Of a stretch of 64,000 bases of DNA, positions 21,401-31,419 are shown in pieces. This stretch comes from Bin25 sp965221765 (GTDB lineage Bacteria > Bacteroidota > Bacteroidia > Flavobacteriales > Flavobacteriaceae), in contig OZ244911.1 of NCBI GenBank assembly GCA_965221765.1, forward strand, positions 1,302,001 to 1,366,000, in the 5' to 3' direction. The translations under genes and the position numbers were made by a program. Each line of letters opens with the position of its first letter. The first letter of the stretch is position 1. Under the pieces are notes generated by a model. That model was not told the DNA's origin and did no database searches. It worked only from the letters and a program-made list of their open reading frames with translations.

Positions 21401-21583
21401 GATTTGGAATTTACTATTAATATTTATAATAGTTCTGGTGAAGTGATTTATACCAATGAATCCCCTAAGGTAGATTCAACAAATAGGTTGGCCATCCCGG
21501 TAGGTCAATACCCTAGTGGTTTTTATTTAGTTAGTCTAAAGCAAGAAGAAAAAGAAGAATTATTTAAGGTTTTGAAGCAATGA
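18401..21583 (+). CDS. GH95-family alpha-L-fucosidase-like glycosidase with T9SS sorting domain
   Basis: Secreted glycoside hydrolase of family 95 (1,2-alpha-L-fucosidase, sometimes alpha-L-galactosidase, by inversion). GTG start followed by a signal peptide (MYRSIPFIVFYILNMGLKFGYAQ). The catalytic region spans about residues 27-770 with family hallmarks WxESLPLGNGKLGVMVFG, NPPNLQGLWNENIEAPWNGDYH, HRHMSHLYGFYPGN, GHTGWSRAWLINLAARL and HPPFQIDGNFG. Thrombospondin type 3 calcium repeats follow (about 785-825, DQDGIVDQSDNC and DNDGLGDLCD). The last about 75 residues are a type IX secretion sorting domain (VYPNPVDDFLHV ... GFYLVSLKQ). The usual GH95 length is about 780, so the extra length is this tail. 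Its neighbour is the second SusCD pair, implying a fucose-containing glycan target. Confidence 0.92.
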   Translation: MYRSIPFIVFYILNMGLKFGYAQNPEKDVLWYKQPARAWIESLPLGNGKLGVMVFGDPINERIQLNDDSMWPGDPENWKEPIGNIRDIEIIRQLLFQGRNTEADRLFEQKFSNKRILRSHQTLGDLRIQFDHQQVSDYRRDLNIENAIATTQYRVKGDLVTQEVFVSHPHKVIAVHLTSEAKAGLNAKLKLSRPSDRGFETAKSFTDDSNILYLSGEVTQRNAHFQSRLTPITEGVLFESVLKVVHQGGQIIRSHDALELKNVHQATIYIVSNSSFYFNNYQSQNKNDLEKVLSIPYETIKLQHIEDYQSLYKRVDVDFGDDVLNEIPTDQRLLRIKNGQNDSGLEALLFQFGRYLLISSSRKGTNPPNLQGLWNENIEAPWNGDYHLNINLQMNYWLSDVTNLSELNYPLFDFTDRLVENGKTTARINFGSRGTFFPHATDLWAPTWLQSTVFWGCSMGAGGWLMQHYWKHYEFTKDLDFLRERAFPAIHEVAQFYSDWLIEDTRDGTLISAPSTSPENRFYHPLSGRVVATCLGSAKDQQVIYEVFSNYLEMCEILGYQNDLVNKIENQIERLRPGFVIGPDGRILEWDRSYREFEPGHRHMSHLYGFYPGNIITKEEDPELFNAVKKTLNYRLANGGGHTGWSRAWLINLAARLLDGDFAHKNVRLLFQKSMADNLFDLHPPFQIDGNFGYSAGIAEMLLQSHEEGIVRVLPAFPKSWKNGFIKGLKARGGLTTDIYWQDNWLDKVIFHSEFDKNFILLYRDERVNIDMTAGQTYVYNYRSLRDRDQDGIVDQSDNCPLKANPEQKDTDNDGLGDLCDIDFPNNISINKRNTSCQGKADGELTINTLADFQYHVVIEGPSTFEKKIDFKSSTHIKGLMPGIYTLSITSEEEPSYFVKLNTNIDDPQELSVQTLLNRKTSEVELIMEGAESYRVQLGDQQYVFSESNVKLPIDNQWTRIYVGTENPCQGSFVKWLNIAPVGQVYPNPVDDFLHVLLPEDLEFTINIYNSSGEVIYTNESPKVDSTNRLAIPVGQYPSGFYLVSLKQEEKEELFKVLKQ

Positions 21584-22174
21584 TAGAGCACATATTTATT
21601 TGAGCATAATGACGGTTTGCATGGTCCATATTGCCATTTGATGCTTTTTCTAAGCGGTTGGAACTCCTACGTGGTTCCTTAAAATAGGAGATAAAATCTT
21701 TAAAGCCATTCAAGGAATGAATATCTAGATTTGTCGAATCTATTGTCATTGAGGAGATCTTAATTGGATGACTAATTGTAATGATCGAAAAGAAGCCGTC
21801 GTCAACTGTTGCTGATGGGCTATAGCATCATTAAAAAATGACTCATGGAAGTGTAAGGGGTCTCAAAACCGTTCTAAAGATATTTATATCAAAGACGCAG
21901 TTAATACACTTTTTTGAACAGCCTATCATAGAACAAAGCCATTGAATGGAAAAATACAAGAAATTACTACTATCGCCAGTGTTTCCCAAACTATAAAAAT
22001 TGAGAAATATCGTGTTGTAACGTTGTAGAGATGAAGAACTCCATATACATGCATTAGGATAGAATCAAAAAGTATTCTCCAAGAGATTATTAAACTATAC
22101 AGAACACCGATAGAATGAAATTCTGAAAAAATCAACTTCTTTAAACTAACTTACGGATTTTCAATATCAAACGT
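21584..22174. other. 591-bp spacer, probably decayed mobile DNA
   Basis: No intact gene. The plus strand near 21840-21970 gives weakly IS3-like text (GSQNRSKDIYIKDAVN, then YHRTKPLNGKIQEI) broken by stops. A minus-strand 61-residue frame at 21564-21749 is unrecognised. No clear TAnnTTTG motif precedes the downstream susC. Confidence 0.35.
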
Positions 22175-25132
22175 ATGCTTGATTATAAACTAGGAATTAT
22201 CTTCATATTTTTTATACTTTCTGTCGCTCACACTCAAATTATCATTGAAGGGAATATATCGGATAATCAAGGGGTACTAGCTGGAGTCAACGTACTCATC
22301 GAAGGGACTTCTACCGGTGTTATTTCTGATTTTGATGGCAACTTTCAAATCAACCTATCAGCATTAAATCAAGTGCTAATTTTTAGCTATATAGGCTATC
22401 AAACCTTGAGGTTAGAAGTTACTTCTGATGAATTTTTACAAGTTTCAATGCAAGCCAAGACGGGATATTTAGATGAAGTGGTTGTAGTGGGTTATGGAAC
22501 CCAAATCAAAAGTAATCTCGTTGGATCAGTTGTGAGTGTTGATGTAGAAAAAGCCAACCAAATTCCAACGACCAATATTTCTGAACTTTTGAGAGGCCGA
22601 GCGGCTGGTGTTCAAGTTAATTTGGTAGATCCAAGGCCTGGAGGATTTTCAAACATTGTGATTAGAGGAAATGTATCGGTTGCTGGAGGAAATAATCCAC
22701 TAATTATCGTGGATGGGCTTCCGTATGATAATTTGAATGATATCCCAGCCGATGATATTGCCTCTATTGAAATCTTAAAAGATGCATCTTCAACTGCCAT
22801 TTATGGGGCCCGGGCATCCAATGGTGTGGTTTTAGTCACCACTAAAACGGCAGGAGAAACAGCCAAACCTCGATTTAGTTATTCAAATTATGTGACCACT
22901 CAAAGACTAACTCGGAACTTTGATCTATATACTGGAGAACAATTTGCAGATTTACGTCGACAAGCCAATCGAAATAGAAGAACTGGAAATTATTTATCAG
23001 ACGGAATTATTTTTTCACCTTTTGAAAGAGAAGCTATTGAAAATAAGCTCTATGTGGATTGGGAAGATTTGGTTCTCAATGAGGCCTTGTTAACCAATCA
23101 TACCTTTAGCATAACCATGGGAGGTCCGCGGACTAAACTATATTCAAGTATCAACTATTTCAATCAATGCGGAATCATCCCTAATTCTAAATACAATCGA
23201 TTGAGTTTTAAGTTAAATCTCAATCAAACAGTGACTGAAAAAATAAATATTGATGTTATCGTGAATTATCAAGATGCTATTCAAGAAAAAGAAACTGGAG
23301 GATTAAACTTTACGACCATTACCCCCTTAGCTAAACCCTTTGATGATGAAGGGAATCTATTAAAGTATTATTTGGGACCAACCGACGTGAGTTTTGTAAA
23401 TCCCCTTTGGGATCAAAGAGAGTCCGTTGATGAATCAGAAATTGATTTGATTGATGTTAGTCTAAAATTTAATTTTAAGTTATTGCCCAATCTCCAGTAT
23501 TCCCTAAAAACCTTTCAAAGAAACAGAATCCTTGACCAAGGGGTCTATCGTTCATCATTGCATTCTGCTGGAGATCAAGGAACTAATGGCATTGGAGTGC
23601 TTATTAATGGAAAAGACAATCAGATACTGATTGAAAATATTCTGAACTATACGCCTGATTTAGGTGAAAATCATAGTTTTGACATTACAGCCGTTCAAGC
23701 TTTTGACCAGCAGATCAACGAATATTCTCAATTAGATAAATCAGGATTTTTAAATGATGGTTTACAATATAATGGTCTAGCAACAGAACTTTTAAATAGC
23801 ATCAGAACAGTATCGAGAAGACGTATTTTGTCATTCATGGGAAGAGCTCGATATTCGTTTAAGAATAAATATCTCTTTGAAACAACTATCAGAGCCGATG
23901 CATCCTCTGTATTTGCAGAAGATAATAAGTGGGGCTATTTTCCTGCCATATCAGGTGCTTGGAAATTACATCAAGACTTTTTTAAAAACTCAAAAAATAT
24001 TGATGAATTAAAATTACGAATTAGCTATGGGGTCACTGGAAATCAAGGCATCAACCCCCTTGAATCTCTGGGCGTTGCTGATTTTACACCTTATGTGTTC
24101 GGCTCAGAAGTAATTGGAGGTGCCGTAGCCTCTTCGCGATTACCCAATCCAAAATTAAAGTGGGAAACAACATTGACGGCCAATATAGGTATGGATTTTA
24201 CAGTTTTTAATCGAATCTTCAGTGGAACGCTTGAAGTCTATCAAGCCAATACCATCGATTTATTATTGGATCGATCGATTGCTTCATCTACTGGATTTAG
24301 TGTGACTCGCTTTAATGTTGGAGAACTACAAAATACAGGTGCCGAATTAACTCTCAATGCCCGATTAATCGATTATTCTGATTTGTATGTTGAAGTTGGA
24401 ACAGTATTATCAACAAATAAGAATAAAGTCATTGCTCTTACCGGTGAAACGGATAGCGAAGGTAATTTTATCGATATTTCTTCAACGGCGGGAAGACTAT
24501 CAATCGGTGAATCCATCAACAGCATATGGTTACCCCAATATGCTGGTATATTTCAAGAAGGAGATGATGTCGTGTCAGCAGGAATCCCTTTAGCTCAACC
24601 TGGAGATGTTTGGGTCATTGATAAAAATCAAGATGGTCAAATTGATGATCTCGATAATGTGTTTGTGGCTACTGATCCTGATTGGTATGGTTCTTTTACA
24701 GGAAGCCTACAGTACAAAGAATTTGATGTTTTTATTGATTTTTATACCGTACAAGGAGCCACCAGAATCAATTCGGTGCTGGCCAATGGCGAATTGTGGA
24801 AAGGAGTTGTCAATGGGATTGTAACATCATATTATACACCGGAATTTCCTTCTACGGAATATCCCAGGCCCAAACAAATTACTCATGCCCATTTGTTTTC
24901 GTTTGCCGTACGAGATGCCTCTTATTTTAGATTGCGAACCTTGACTGTGGGTTATACTTTACCAGAAAAATGGCAGTCATCCATTGGACTAGATAATTTA
25001 AGGGTTTATTTTACGGGAACCAATTTATTTACCTATACTGATTTCCCTTCTTATTCTCCAGAACAAGATTTAGTCAATGGGATATTTCCTGAAACCTTGA
25101 ATATTAGTATGGGACTTAATATTGAATTTTAA
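22175..25132 (+). CDS. SusC/RagA-family TonB-dependent transporter (locus 2)
   Basis: A 985-residue SusC protein. Signal peptide MLDYKLGIIFIFFILSVAHTQ, carboxypeptidase-D-like domain about 22-96 (GVNVLIEGTSTGVISDFDGN), TonB-region motif DEVVVVGYGTQ, plug about 105-215 (GGNNPLIIVDGLPYD, IEILKDASSTAIYGARASNG), then the barrel ending NISMGLNIEF. It differs clearly from the locus 1 SusC in length and sequence, so it probably takes a different glycan. SusD follows after two bases, and the upstream GH95 enzyme points to a fucosylated substrate; this is inference from position. Confidence 0.96.
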   Translation: MLDYKLGIIFIFFILSVAHTQIIIEGNISDNQGVLAGVNVLIEGTSTGVISDFDGNFQINLSALNQVLIFSYIGYQTLRLEVTSDEFLQVSMQAKTGYLDEVVVVGYGTQIKSNLVGSVVSVDVEKANQIPTTNISELLRGRAAGVQVNLVDPRPGGFSNIVIRGNVSVAGGNNPLIIVDGLPYDNLNDIPADDIASIEILKDASSTAIYGARASNGVVLVTTKTAGETAKPRFSYSNYVTTQRLTRNFDLYTGEQFADLRRQANRNRRTGNYLSDGIIFSPFEREAIENKLYVDWEDLVLNEALLTNHTFSITMGGPRTKLYSSINYFNQCGIIPNSKYNRLSFKLNLNQTVTEKINIDVIVNYQDAIQEKETGGLNFTTITPLAKPFDDEGNLLKYYLGPTDVSFVNPLWDQRESVDESEIDLIDVSLKFNFKLLPNLQYSLKTFQRNRILDQGVYRSSLHSAGDQGTNGIGVLINGKDNQILIENILNYTPDLGENHSFDITAVQAFDQQINEYSQLDKSGFLNDGLQYNGLATELLNSIRTVSRRRILSFMGRARYSFKNKYLFETTIRADASSVFAEDNKWGYFPAISGAWKLHQDFFKNSKNIDELKLRISYGVTGNQGINPLESLGVADFTPYVFGSEVIGGAVASSRLPNPKLKWETTLTANIGMDFTVFNRIFSGTLEVYQANTIDLLLDRSIASSTGFSVTRFNVGELQNTGAELTLNARLIDYSDLYVEVGTVLSTNKNKVIALTGETDSEGNFIDISSTAGRLSIGESINSIWLPQYAGIFQEGDDVVSAGIPLAQPGDVWVIDKNQDGQIDDLDNVFVATDPDWYGSFTGSLQYKEFDVFIDFYTVQGATRINSVLANGELWKGVVNGIVTSYYTPEFPSTEYPRPKQITHAHLFSFAVRDASYFRLRTLTVGYTLPEKWQSSIGLDNLRVYFTGTNLFTYTDFPSYSPEQDLVNGIFPETLNISMGLNIEF

Positions 25133-25134
25133 TC

Positions 25135-26760
25135 ATGAATCTCAGAAGTCATTTCATTTTCAATAAACTCTTTTTAATCAGTAGTGTGTTTTTTATAACA
25201 TGTGAAGATGACTTTTTAAAAGATGAATTATTGTCGGAAACATCGGTGGATTTTTTATACTCTAGTGTTGACGGATTATCAAATGCAGTAGTCGGCTTGT
25301 ATGTGTTGCAACGCCAACCTTATGAACAGTCGACATGGCAGAATGCTAATTGGAATGGCATGATTCCCCTGGTGCTAACGGCTAAAAGTGATATTGCGGT
25401 GGGAATTGATGGAGAGATTTCACTCTATAGTCGATTGACTTGGGGAGCCACGCGAGGTGACTTTGGCGTTTTTGCAGCGTATGATTTTTTCTGGTCTTTA
25501 AATTATAAAATTATTGATCGAGCAAATTCTATTATCCAAGGAGGCCTCCAATTACTTGATGAAGGCGAATCAGCCCCACGATTAATCCAAGCCTTGGCAG
25601 AAGCTAGAGTGATGCGCGCTCAAGCATATTTTACGCTTTATCGGATGTTTAATAACATCTATATCAAAACCAATCCGACTACACCAAAAACTGCTTTTGA
25701 TCGACCACAATACAAATCATCACCGGCTGAAATTTTCGCGCTTTTAAGAGAAGATCTGAGTTATGCTAGTGAAAATCTTTCTTATCAAACCACTCAATTT
25801 GGTCGCTGGACTAAAGGAGCCGTCGATCATCTATGGGCGAAGGTTGAAATGTGGGATCAGAATTATCAAGTCGCAGTTGATTTAATCGATGGATTGATTT
25901 TAACTTCTCCTCATCATTTAGTCGCCTTAGAAGAAGTATTTGATGGAGAATTGAATCATGCTGAAACTTTGTTAGCGGTGAATTTTGAAAAAAGTGCCAT
26001 TGGAGGTGGCGCGCCACATATTATGAATTGGAGTACAGTATCGTTTTATGCAGGAGCCCCAGGTTTGGTGCAATCCGTTGAAAATGGTGGTAATGGGATT
26101 GGATTTATTTCATTGAATGATTATACCATTGATTTATTACTCGAAGATGCTAATGATAGACGAAAAGACAATACCTATTATATCTTTGAATATGCATATA
26201 ATGATCCAAGAACGCTTCCAATAGGAAAAACCATTGGTGAGCCATTGGATTTGTATACCAATCATCCTACCGACCCCAATCAATTTTTCTTGTATTATCG
26301 AAGGCAAAATCCGGGGGTTCTAAAATATTTTGATCCGATGGTGGATCCCACCAATCGAGATCATTTTAAAAATGTGATGATTTATCGATTGGCAGAATCT
26401 TATTTAATTGGGGCAGAAGCACATATGAAGTTAGGCAATAATTCTCAAGCTCTCACCTATTTAAATGCCGTGAGACAAAGAGCAGGGGCGGCTCCTCTGA
26501 ATAACATCGATATCGACATCGTTTTGGATGAAAGGGCTAGAGAATTGGCTTTTGAGGGACATCGGTGGTATACCATAAAAAGAACTGGAAAAATGTTCGA
26601 GTACATGAAAGACCATATGAATAATGAGAATATCAATAGGTTCTATTATCCAGATGGGAATCCTAAAGAGTTGTATCAAGAACATATGAAACACCTCCCC
26701 ATCCCACAAGGGCAGTTAGACCTTCTCGGTGATAATTATCCACAAAATGAGGGCTATTAA
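25135..26760 (+). CDS. SusD/RagB-family lipoprotein (locus 2)
   Basis: A 541-residue surface lipoprotein partner of the preceding SusC, starting two bases after its stop. Export signal MNLRSHFIFNKLFLISSVFF followed by ITC with the lipidated Cys, then EDDFLKDE. Conserved family features include the helical region LAEARVMRAQAYFTLYRMF and the C-terminal signature LDERARELAFEGHRWYTIKR. The length is typical. It binds glycan at the cell surface and acts as the lid of the SusC porin. Confidence 0.95.
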   Translation: MNLRSHFIFNKLFLISSVFFITCEDDFLKDELLSETSVDFLYSSVDGLSNAVVGLYVLQRQPYEQSTWQNANWNGMIPLVLTAKSDIAVGIDGEISLYSRLTWGATRGDFGVFAAYDFFWSLNYKIIDRANSIIQGGLQLLDEGESAPRLIQALAEARVMRAQAYFTLYRMFNNIYIKTNPTTPKTAFDRPQYKSSPAEIFALLREDLSYASENLSYQTTQFGRWTKGAVDHLWAKVEMWDQNYQVAVDLIDGLILTSPHHLVALEEVFDGELNHAETLLAVNFEKSAIGGGAPHIMNWSTVSFYAGAPGLVQSVENGGNGIGFISLNDYTIDLLLEDANDRRKDNTYYIFEYAYNDPRTLPIGKTIGEPLDLYTNHPTDPNQFFLYYRRQNPGVLKYFDPMVDPTNRDHFKNVMIYRLAESYLIGAEAHMKLGNNSQALTYLNAVRQRAGAAPLNNIDIDIVLDERARELAFEGHRWYTIKRTGKMFEYMKDHMNNENINRFYYPDGNPKELYQEHMKHLPIPQGQLDLLGDNYPQNEGY

Positions 26761-26783
26761 TAATTTATAAAATCTGTAAAACA

Positions 26784-29700
26784 ATGATGATGAAAATAGA
26801 ATATATATTAAAATTTACAATTAGCGTTCTCCTTTTGGTGGGCATCATGGCTTTACCAATTGCTTGTGGAGGAGACGATCCGAAGCCCCCTCCCGTGGTC
26901 ATGCAACCCGAACCAACACCAACACCTAACACAAATAATAACAATAGCAATAATGATGGGAATGATGATGATGCTTGTGAATTTGAAGCCATTACGCCAA
27001 ATTTAAATGATGGATCTTTTGATTTTGAATGCCAGGGAAATCCTTTTTTAGCTAGTGAAAAGATTTCTCCTGACAATGAGGGAGGAAATTGGGGTATTTT
27101 TGGAAATGGATCCAATGCAGCCGATAGTGATTTCTTAACTGTCGAATATGCCGATAATCCATCTAAATCCGGTATCAACACTTCAGATCGCGTTTTAAAA
27201 ATCACAGAACAAGTTGGAAATGATGTCTGGTCAGGATTCTTTTTTGACTTAGAAGAAGTGGTGGTCTTTCCCGATGGTATGAATGCTATAAAACTTCAAG
27301 TATATTCTGTTGCTCCAGGACAAAGTGTGCTTCTAAAACTAGAAGATGCTACCGATAGTAGTTCCTTTGAAGAATCGATTGTTTCCACAACAGAAACCAA
27401 TACATGGGAAGAATTAGTCTATAATTTTAATCCGACCAATAGTGGGAAGTTCGATCGATTGACAATGATTATGAATCAAAATAATGCCAATGAAACTGAA
27501 GTGACTTATTATTTGGATAATGTCGGTTTTTCTACACCAAAAGAAGTGACGGATGACGGTGGGGGAAATGATACAGATCCGGGAGTAGAAGCTACAGCGC
27601 CCGATGTTTCGGCACCAACCCCAAGTATAGAAGCCGAAAATGTGCTTTCCGTATTCAGTAATGCGTATACCGATATCGAAAATATCGATTTCAATCCTCC
27701 ATGGGGTCAACAAACGGTTCAAACCTATGAAAATATTACTGATAAAGACCGGGTTTTGAAATATGAAAATTTGAATTATCAGGGGATCGAATTCAGAAAT
27801 CAGGCAAATGATGGGAACATGCCAATAGATGTATCTTCTTATAATAGCATCCATTTGGATTATTGGATATTGAATTCAACCAAGTTGCAATTTTTCTTAA
27901 TCAACTCAGCATTGCAAACAGGATCTGGCCCCGCTGAAAAGCCATTTGATTTGGATATTAGCAATGTGAGTCAATGGGTATCGGTCGATATTCCGCTATC
28001 GCATTTTACCGATGTTGTGGATCTAACCATCGTCGATCAATTTAAATTCGATGGTGATGGAACAGTTTATGTTGACAATATTTATTTTCACGGTGAAGGA
28101 AACAATACAATACCACCATCCACGGATACTGTTAGCCCTCCAACGCAAGCTCCCTCCAGTCCCAAACATCCTAGTGATATGGTCATTTCTATATTCAGTG
28201 ATGCCTATGATAAGCTTGATGGTCTTGATTTAGATCCAGATTGGGGTCAAGCCACCGTAGCAACGGTTGAAAACAAATCAAGCTCTGAAGAAATATTGAA
28301 ATATACCAATCTCAATTATCAAGGAATACAATTTGCCACTGCAGAAATAGGTCTTGATGTTTCTAACATGACTCATCTCCATTTGGATTATTATCTGGTA
28401 AAAGCGGTTGATTTAAGATTTTATTTAATCAGTCCAGGACCCCATGAAAAATCAGTACCATTAGATCTCAGCCAAAAAGGCCAGTGGATTAGTCTTGATA
28501 TTCCATTGGAAGACTTTATGAAAGAAGATTCTGCCGTTGATTTAACCAAGGTTTTTCAATTTAAAGTGGATGAAGAAATGGGAATGGGGAGTGGTGCAGA
28601 AATATATTTAGATAATATCTATTTCCATCGGGGGAATGATGTCTTAAATGATCCAGCAGCCAATCTAGACTGCATATTTGAAAAAATCAATCCATTGAAT
28701 TTAAATGATGGCACCATCGATTTTGAATGTCGTGGAAATCCGTTTTATCTTGTGAATCCGGATGGAGTCGATCAATCAACGTGGACGCGGTTTGGAGGAA
28801 ATCCAGATCCGCCAAGCATCACTTTGGAATATGTTGAAAACCCCGATCAAAGTGGTATCAACGTATCAGAGTATGTGCTTCAATTCACCGAACAACCAGG
28901 CAATCAACAATGGGCAGGCATTTATTTTGATTTAGAAGAACCGATTGTCTTTCCAGCCTATAAGAATGCCATTTCGATACAGGTTTATGCTCAAGAACCA
29001 GGTCAGAATATAACCCTAAAGCTTGAAAAAACGCCAGAAGAATTTAAAGAAGTTTCAGTTCCAACGACGACTTCAAACCAATGGGAAGAATTAAAGTTCG
29101 AATTTTCTTCTTCAGATAATAAACAGTTTAAACGCTTTGTGCTTTTCATGCACTTGGGGCAAAGCATTGAACAAGAACAAATCACCTATCTTGATGATAT
29201 CAAAATAGTCGAAGGTGGAAAACAAGAGTCGGTCGTGAGCATGCCAGACCAGCCAGCGCCCTTCCCTAAACATTCAGAAAATATCCGATCTATCTTCAGT
29301 GATGATTATGATAATGTACCAGATACCAATTTTAATCTAGATTCGAATCAGCAAACACAAATCAGTTTTGAAAGTATTTCTAGCAATCAAGTCTTGAAAT
29401 ATGCCAATTTAGATTTCCAACCAATCGCTTTTGGTACAGCAACTGATTTTTCTAAAAACTCTCATATTCATTTGGATTATTGGACTTCTGATGCCACCAA
29501 GCTAGAATTTAAAATTTTAAGTATCGGCGTTGCCAAAGAAGACGGAATATCGTATGCTTTGCCTTTAAATCTAAAGTCTCAATGGGTCAGTGTTAATATT
29601 CCGTTATCTCATTTTTCTGAAGCGATTGATTTAACTAGCGTGTCACAGATCGTATTTGAGGGGAATGGAACGGTTTATATAGATAATATTTATTTCCATG

Positions 29701-31307
29701 GCACATCACTATTACCAAAAGAAAGTGCCCCTATTCCCACCCTTTCTTCAGATGAAGTTTTGAGTATCTTTAGTGATCCATACGGAAGACCTTCTTTAAC
29801 TGGTTTGCTTGTAGACGGAGCGTATCCAACCGTTCCTGAGTTCATCACCCCATTTGGTGAAGATGATCAAATTCTCAAATATTCTAATACGGAATCTCAA
29901 GCCATACAAATAAATCCAAGCATTGATGTTTCTAATAAAACGCATTTTCATTTGGATTATTGGGTAGCTACTGCTACGAAGTTGAAATTTTTTATCGTTA
30001 ATGATATTACCGCCGAAATTTCATATGAATTGGATGTCAGCCAAAAAGAAAAATGGATCAGTATGGATATTCTATTGGAAGATTTTAAAAAACAAACCGG
30101 AACTATTGATTGGAAAACGATTAAACAATTCAAAATAGAAGGGGATGGGACCGTATATTTTGACAATCTGTATTTCTATGACAAAGCTCAAGATGAGGCC
30201 ATCATAAATACGCCTTGTCAATTTGAGACCATGACGCCAAATCTCAATGATGGATCTTTTGATTTTGAATGCCAAGGGCCTTCATTTTCAGCAGCTGATC
30301 AAGATATCGGTGAAGGAGGAACCTGGGGTCGATTTGGTAATGGATCGAATGCCCCCGACAGTGACTTTTTAGCGTTAGAGTACGTAGATAATCCATATAA
30401 ATTAGGAATCAATACATCCCATCGAGTTCTTAAAATTACAGAGCAAGCTGGAAATGAATCTTGGTCAGGTTTCTTTTTTAAACTAGAAGAAAAAATAATA
30501 TTTCCCAGTGGCATGAATGCAATTTCAATTCATGTATGGTCCAAAGAGCCTGGTCAACGAATAGAGCTGAAATTAGAAGAATTAGGAAATGCGGATAATA
30601 ATGAAAATCTGATAGTTACCACTACTAAAACTGAGGCATGGGAAAATTTAATCTTTGAATTTTCTGAATCAAATAGTGGTGAATTCAATCAAATCGTGAT
30701 GGTGATGAATCACGCACGATCTAATAATTCTGAAGTCAGGTACTATATTGACAATATAGCATTTACCAATCCTCAAGAGACTATGGATTCCGAGTCCAGT
30801 CAGGAACCCAGCCAGGCGGGGCCCATCCCAACTCGTTCTGCAGATGATGTCATTTCTATTTTCAGTGATGCGTATACCGATGTAGAAAACATTGACTTTA
30901 ATCCTCAATGGGGACAATCAACTAAAGTATCAAGACCAACATTATTAGGAAATGAAGTTTTGAAATATGAAAATCTGAATTATCAGGGGATTGAATTTAG
31001 AAATCAGGCAAATGATGGGAACACGCCGATTGATGTCTCTTCTTTTAGGGGGATTCATATAGATTATTGGGTATCGAACTCTTCAAGATTGAGCATCGAT
31101 TTGATCAATTCGGTTTTACAGACTGGAACGGGAGAGGCTGTTGAAAAACTTAGAGAATTGGAGGTCTCGAAACAGAATCAGTGGGTTTCGGTAGATATTC
31201 CATTATCCCATTTTTCTGATACTATTGATTTATCGAAAGTAGATCAGTTAAAATTCGAAGGGGATAACACAGTATATATAGACAATATCTATTTCTATAA
31301 TGAATAA
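26784..31307 (+). CDS. giant surface lipoprotein of repeated carbohydrate-binding-like modules
   Basis: A 1507-residue lipoprotein (signal ends LPIAC, then GGDDPKPPP and an Asn/Asp-rich linker). Two module types alternate as A-B-B-A-B-B-A-B. A modules start near residues 64, 630 and 1145 (pattern CxFExxxPNLNDGSFDFECQG ... YLDNVGF) and resemble CBM4/9-type sandwiches. B modules start near 286, 465, 832, 990 and 1354 (pattern VxSIFSDAYTD ... LNYQGIxF ... LDYW ... WVSVDIPLSHF ... VYIDNIYFHG). Related B modules occur in marine Bacteroidota laminarinases and PUL surface proteins. No catalytic domain is visible, so a multivalent glycan-binding role is inferred. Three consecutive ATG codons make the exact start uncertain by two residues. 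It ends the operon at a terminator. Confidence 0.85.
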   Translation: MMMKIEYILKFTISVLLLVGIMALPIACGGDDPKPPPVVMQPEPTPTPNTNNNNSNNDGNDDDACEFEAITPNLNDGSFDFECQGNPFLASEKISPDNEGGNWGIFGNGSNAADSDFLTVEYADNPSKSGINTSDRVLKITEQVGNDVWSGFFFDLEEVVVFPDGMNAIKLQVYSVAPGQSVLLKLEDATDSSSFEESIVSTTETNTWEELVYNFNPTNSGKFDRLTMIMNQNNANETEVTYYLDNVGFSTPKEVTDDGGGNDTDPGVEATAPDVSAPTPSIEAENVLSVFSNAYTDIENIDFNPPWGQQTVQTYENITDKDRVLKYENLNYQGIEFRNQANDGNMPIDVSSYNSIHLDYWILNSTKLQFFLINSALQTGSGPAEKPFDLDISNVSQWVSVDIPLSHFTDVVDLTIVDQFKFDGDGTVYVDNIYFHGEGNNTIPPSTDTVSPPTQAPSSPKHPSDMVISIFSDAYDKLDGLDLDPDWGQATVATVENKSSSEEILKYTNLNYQGIQFATAEIGLDVSNMTHLHLDYYLVKAVDLRFYLISPGPHEKSVPLDLSQKGQWISLDIPLEDFMKEDSAVDLTKVFQFKVDEEMGMGSGAEIYLDNIYFHRGNDVLNDPAANLDCIFEKINPLNLNDGTIDFECRGNPFYLVNPDGVDQSTWTRFGGNPDPPSITLEYVENPDQSGINVSEYVLQFTEQPGNQQWAGIYFDLEEPIVFPAYKNAISIQVYAQEPGQNITLKLEKTPEEFKEVSVPTTTSNQWEELKFEFSSSDNKQFKRFVLFMHLGQSIEQEQITYLDDIKIVEGGKQESVVSMPDQPAPFPKHSENIRSIFSDDYDNVPDTNFNLDSNQQTQISFESISSNQVLKYANLDFQPIAFGTATDFSKNSHIHLDYWTSDATKLEFKILSIGVAKEDGISYALPLNLKSQWVSVNIPLSHFSEAIDLTSVSQIVFEGNGTVYIDNIYFHGTSLLPKESAPIPTLSSDEVLSIFSDPYGRPSLTGLLVDGAYPTVPEFITPFGEDDQILKYSNTESQAIQINPSIDVSNKTHFHLDYWVATATKLKFFIVNDITAEISYELDVSQKEKWISMDILLEDFKKQTGTIDWKTIKQFKIEGDGTVYFDNLYFYDKAQDEAIINTPCQFETMTPNLNDGSFDFECQGPSFSAADQDIGEGGTWGRFGNGSNAPDSDFLALEYVDNPYKLGINTSHRVLKITEQAGNESWSGFFFKLEEKIIFPSGMNAISIHVWSKEPGQRIELKLEELGNADNNENLIVTTTKTEAWENLIFEFSESNSGEFNQIVMVMNHARSNNSEVRYYIDNIAFTNPQETMDSESSQEPSQAGPIPTRSADDVISIFSDAYTDVENIDFNPQWGQSTKVSRPTLLGNEVLKYENLNYQGIEFRNQANDGNTPIDVSSFRGIHIDYWVSNSSRLSIDLINSVLQTGTGEAVEKLRELEVSKQNQWVSVDIPLSHFSDTIDLSKVDQLKFEGDNTVYIDNIYFYNE

Positions 31308-31330
31308 TTAAACCTCAAAGGCTTAAATCT

Positions 31331-31363
31331 AAAGAGGCCACTTTTTTTGATAGCCTCTTTTTT
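31331..31363 (+). terminator. terminator closing polysaccharide locus 2
   Basis: An 8-bp stem AAAGAGGC/GCCTCTTT with a 14-base loop runs into a T-run. It lies between convergent genes and may stop transcription from both sides, since the minus strand also ends in T-rich sequence. Confidence 0.8.
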
Positions 31364-31419
31364 GTTTCGCTTGAGAATTAAAAGTTTTGTATCATCCAAT
31401 ACAAACCGATACGATCAAG

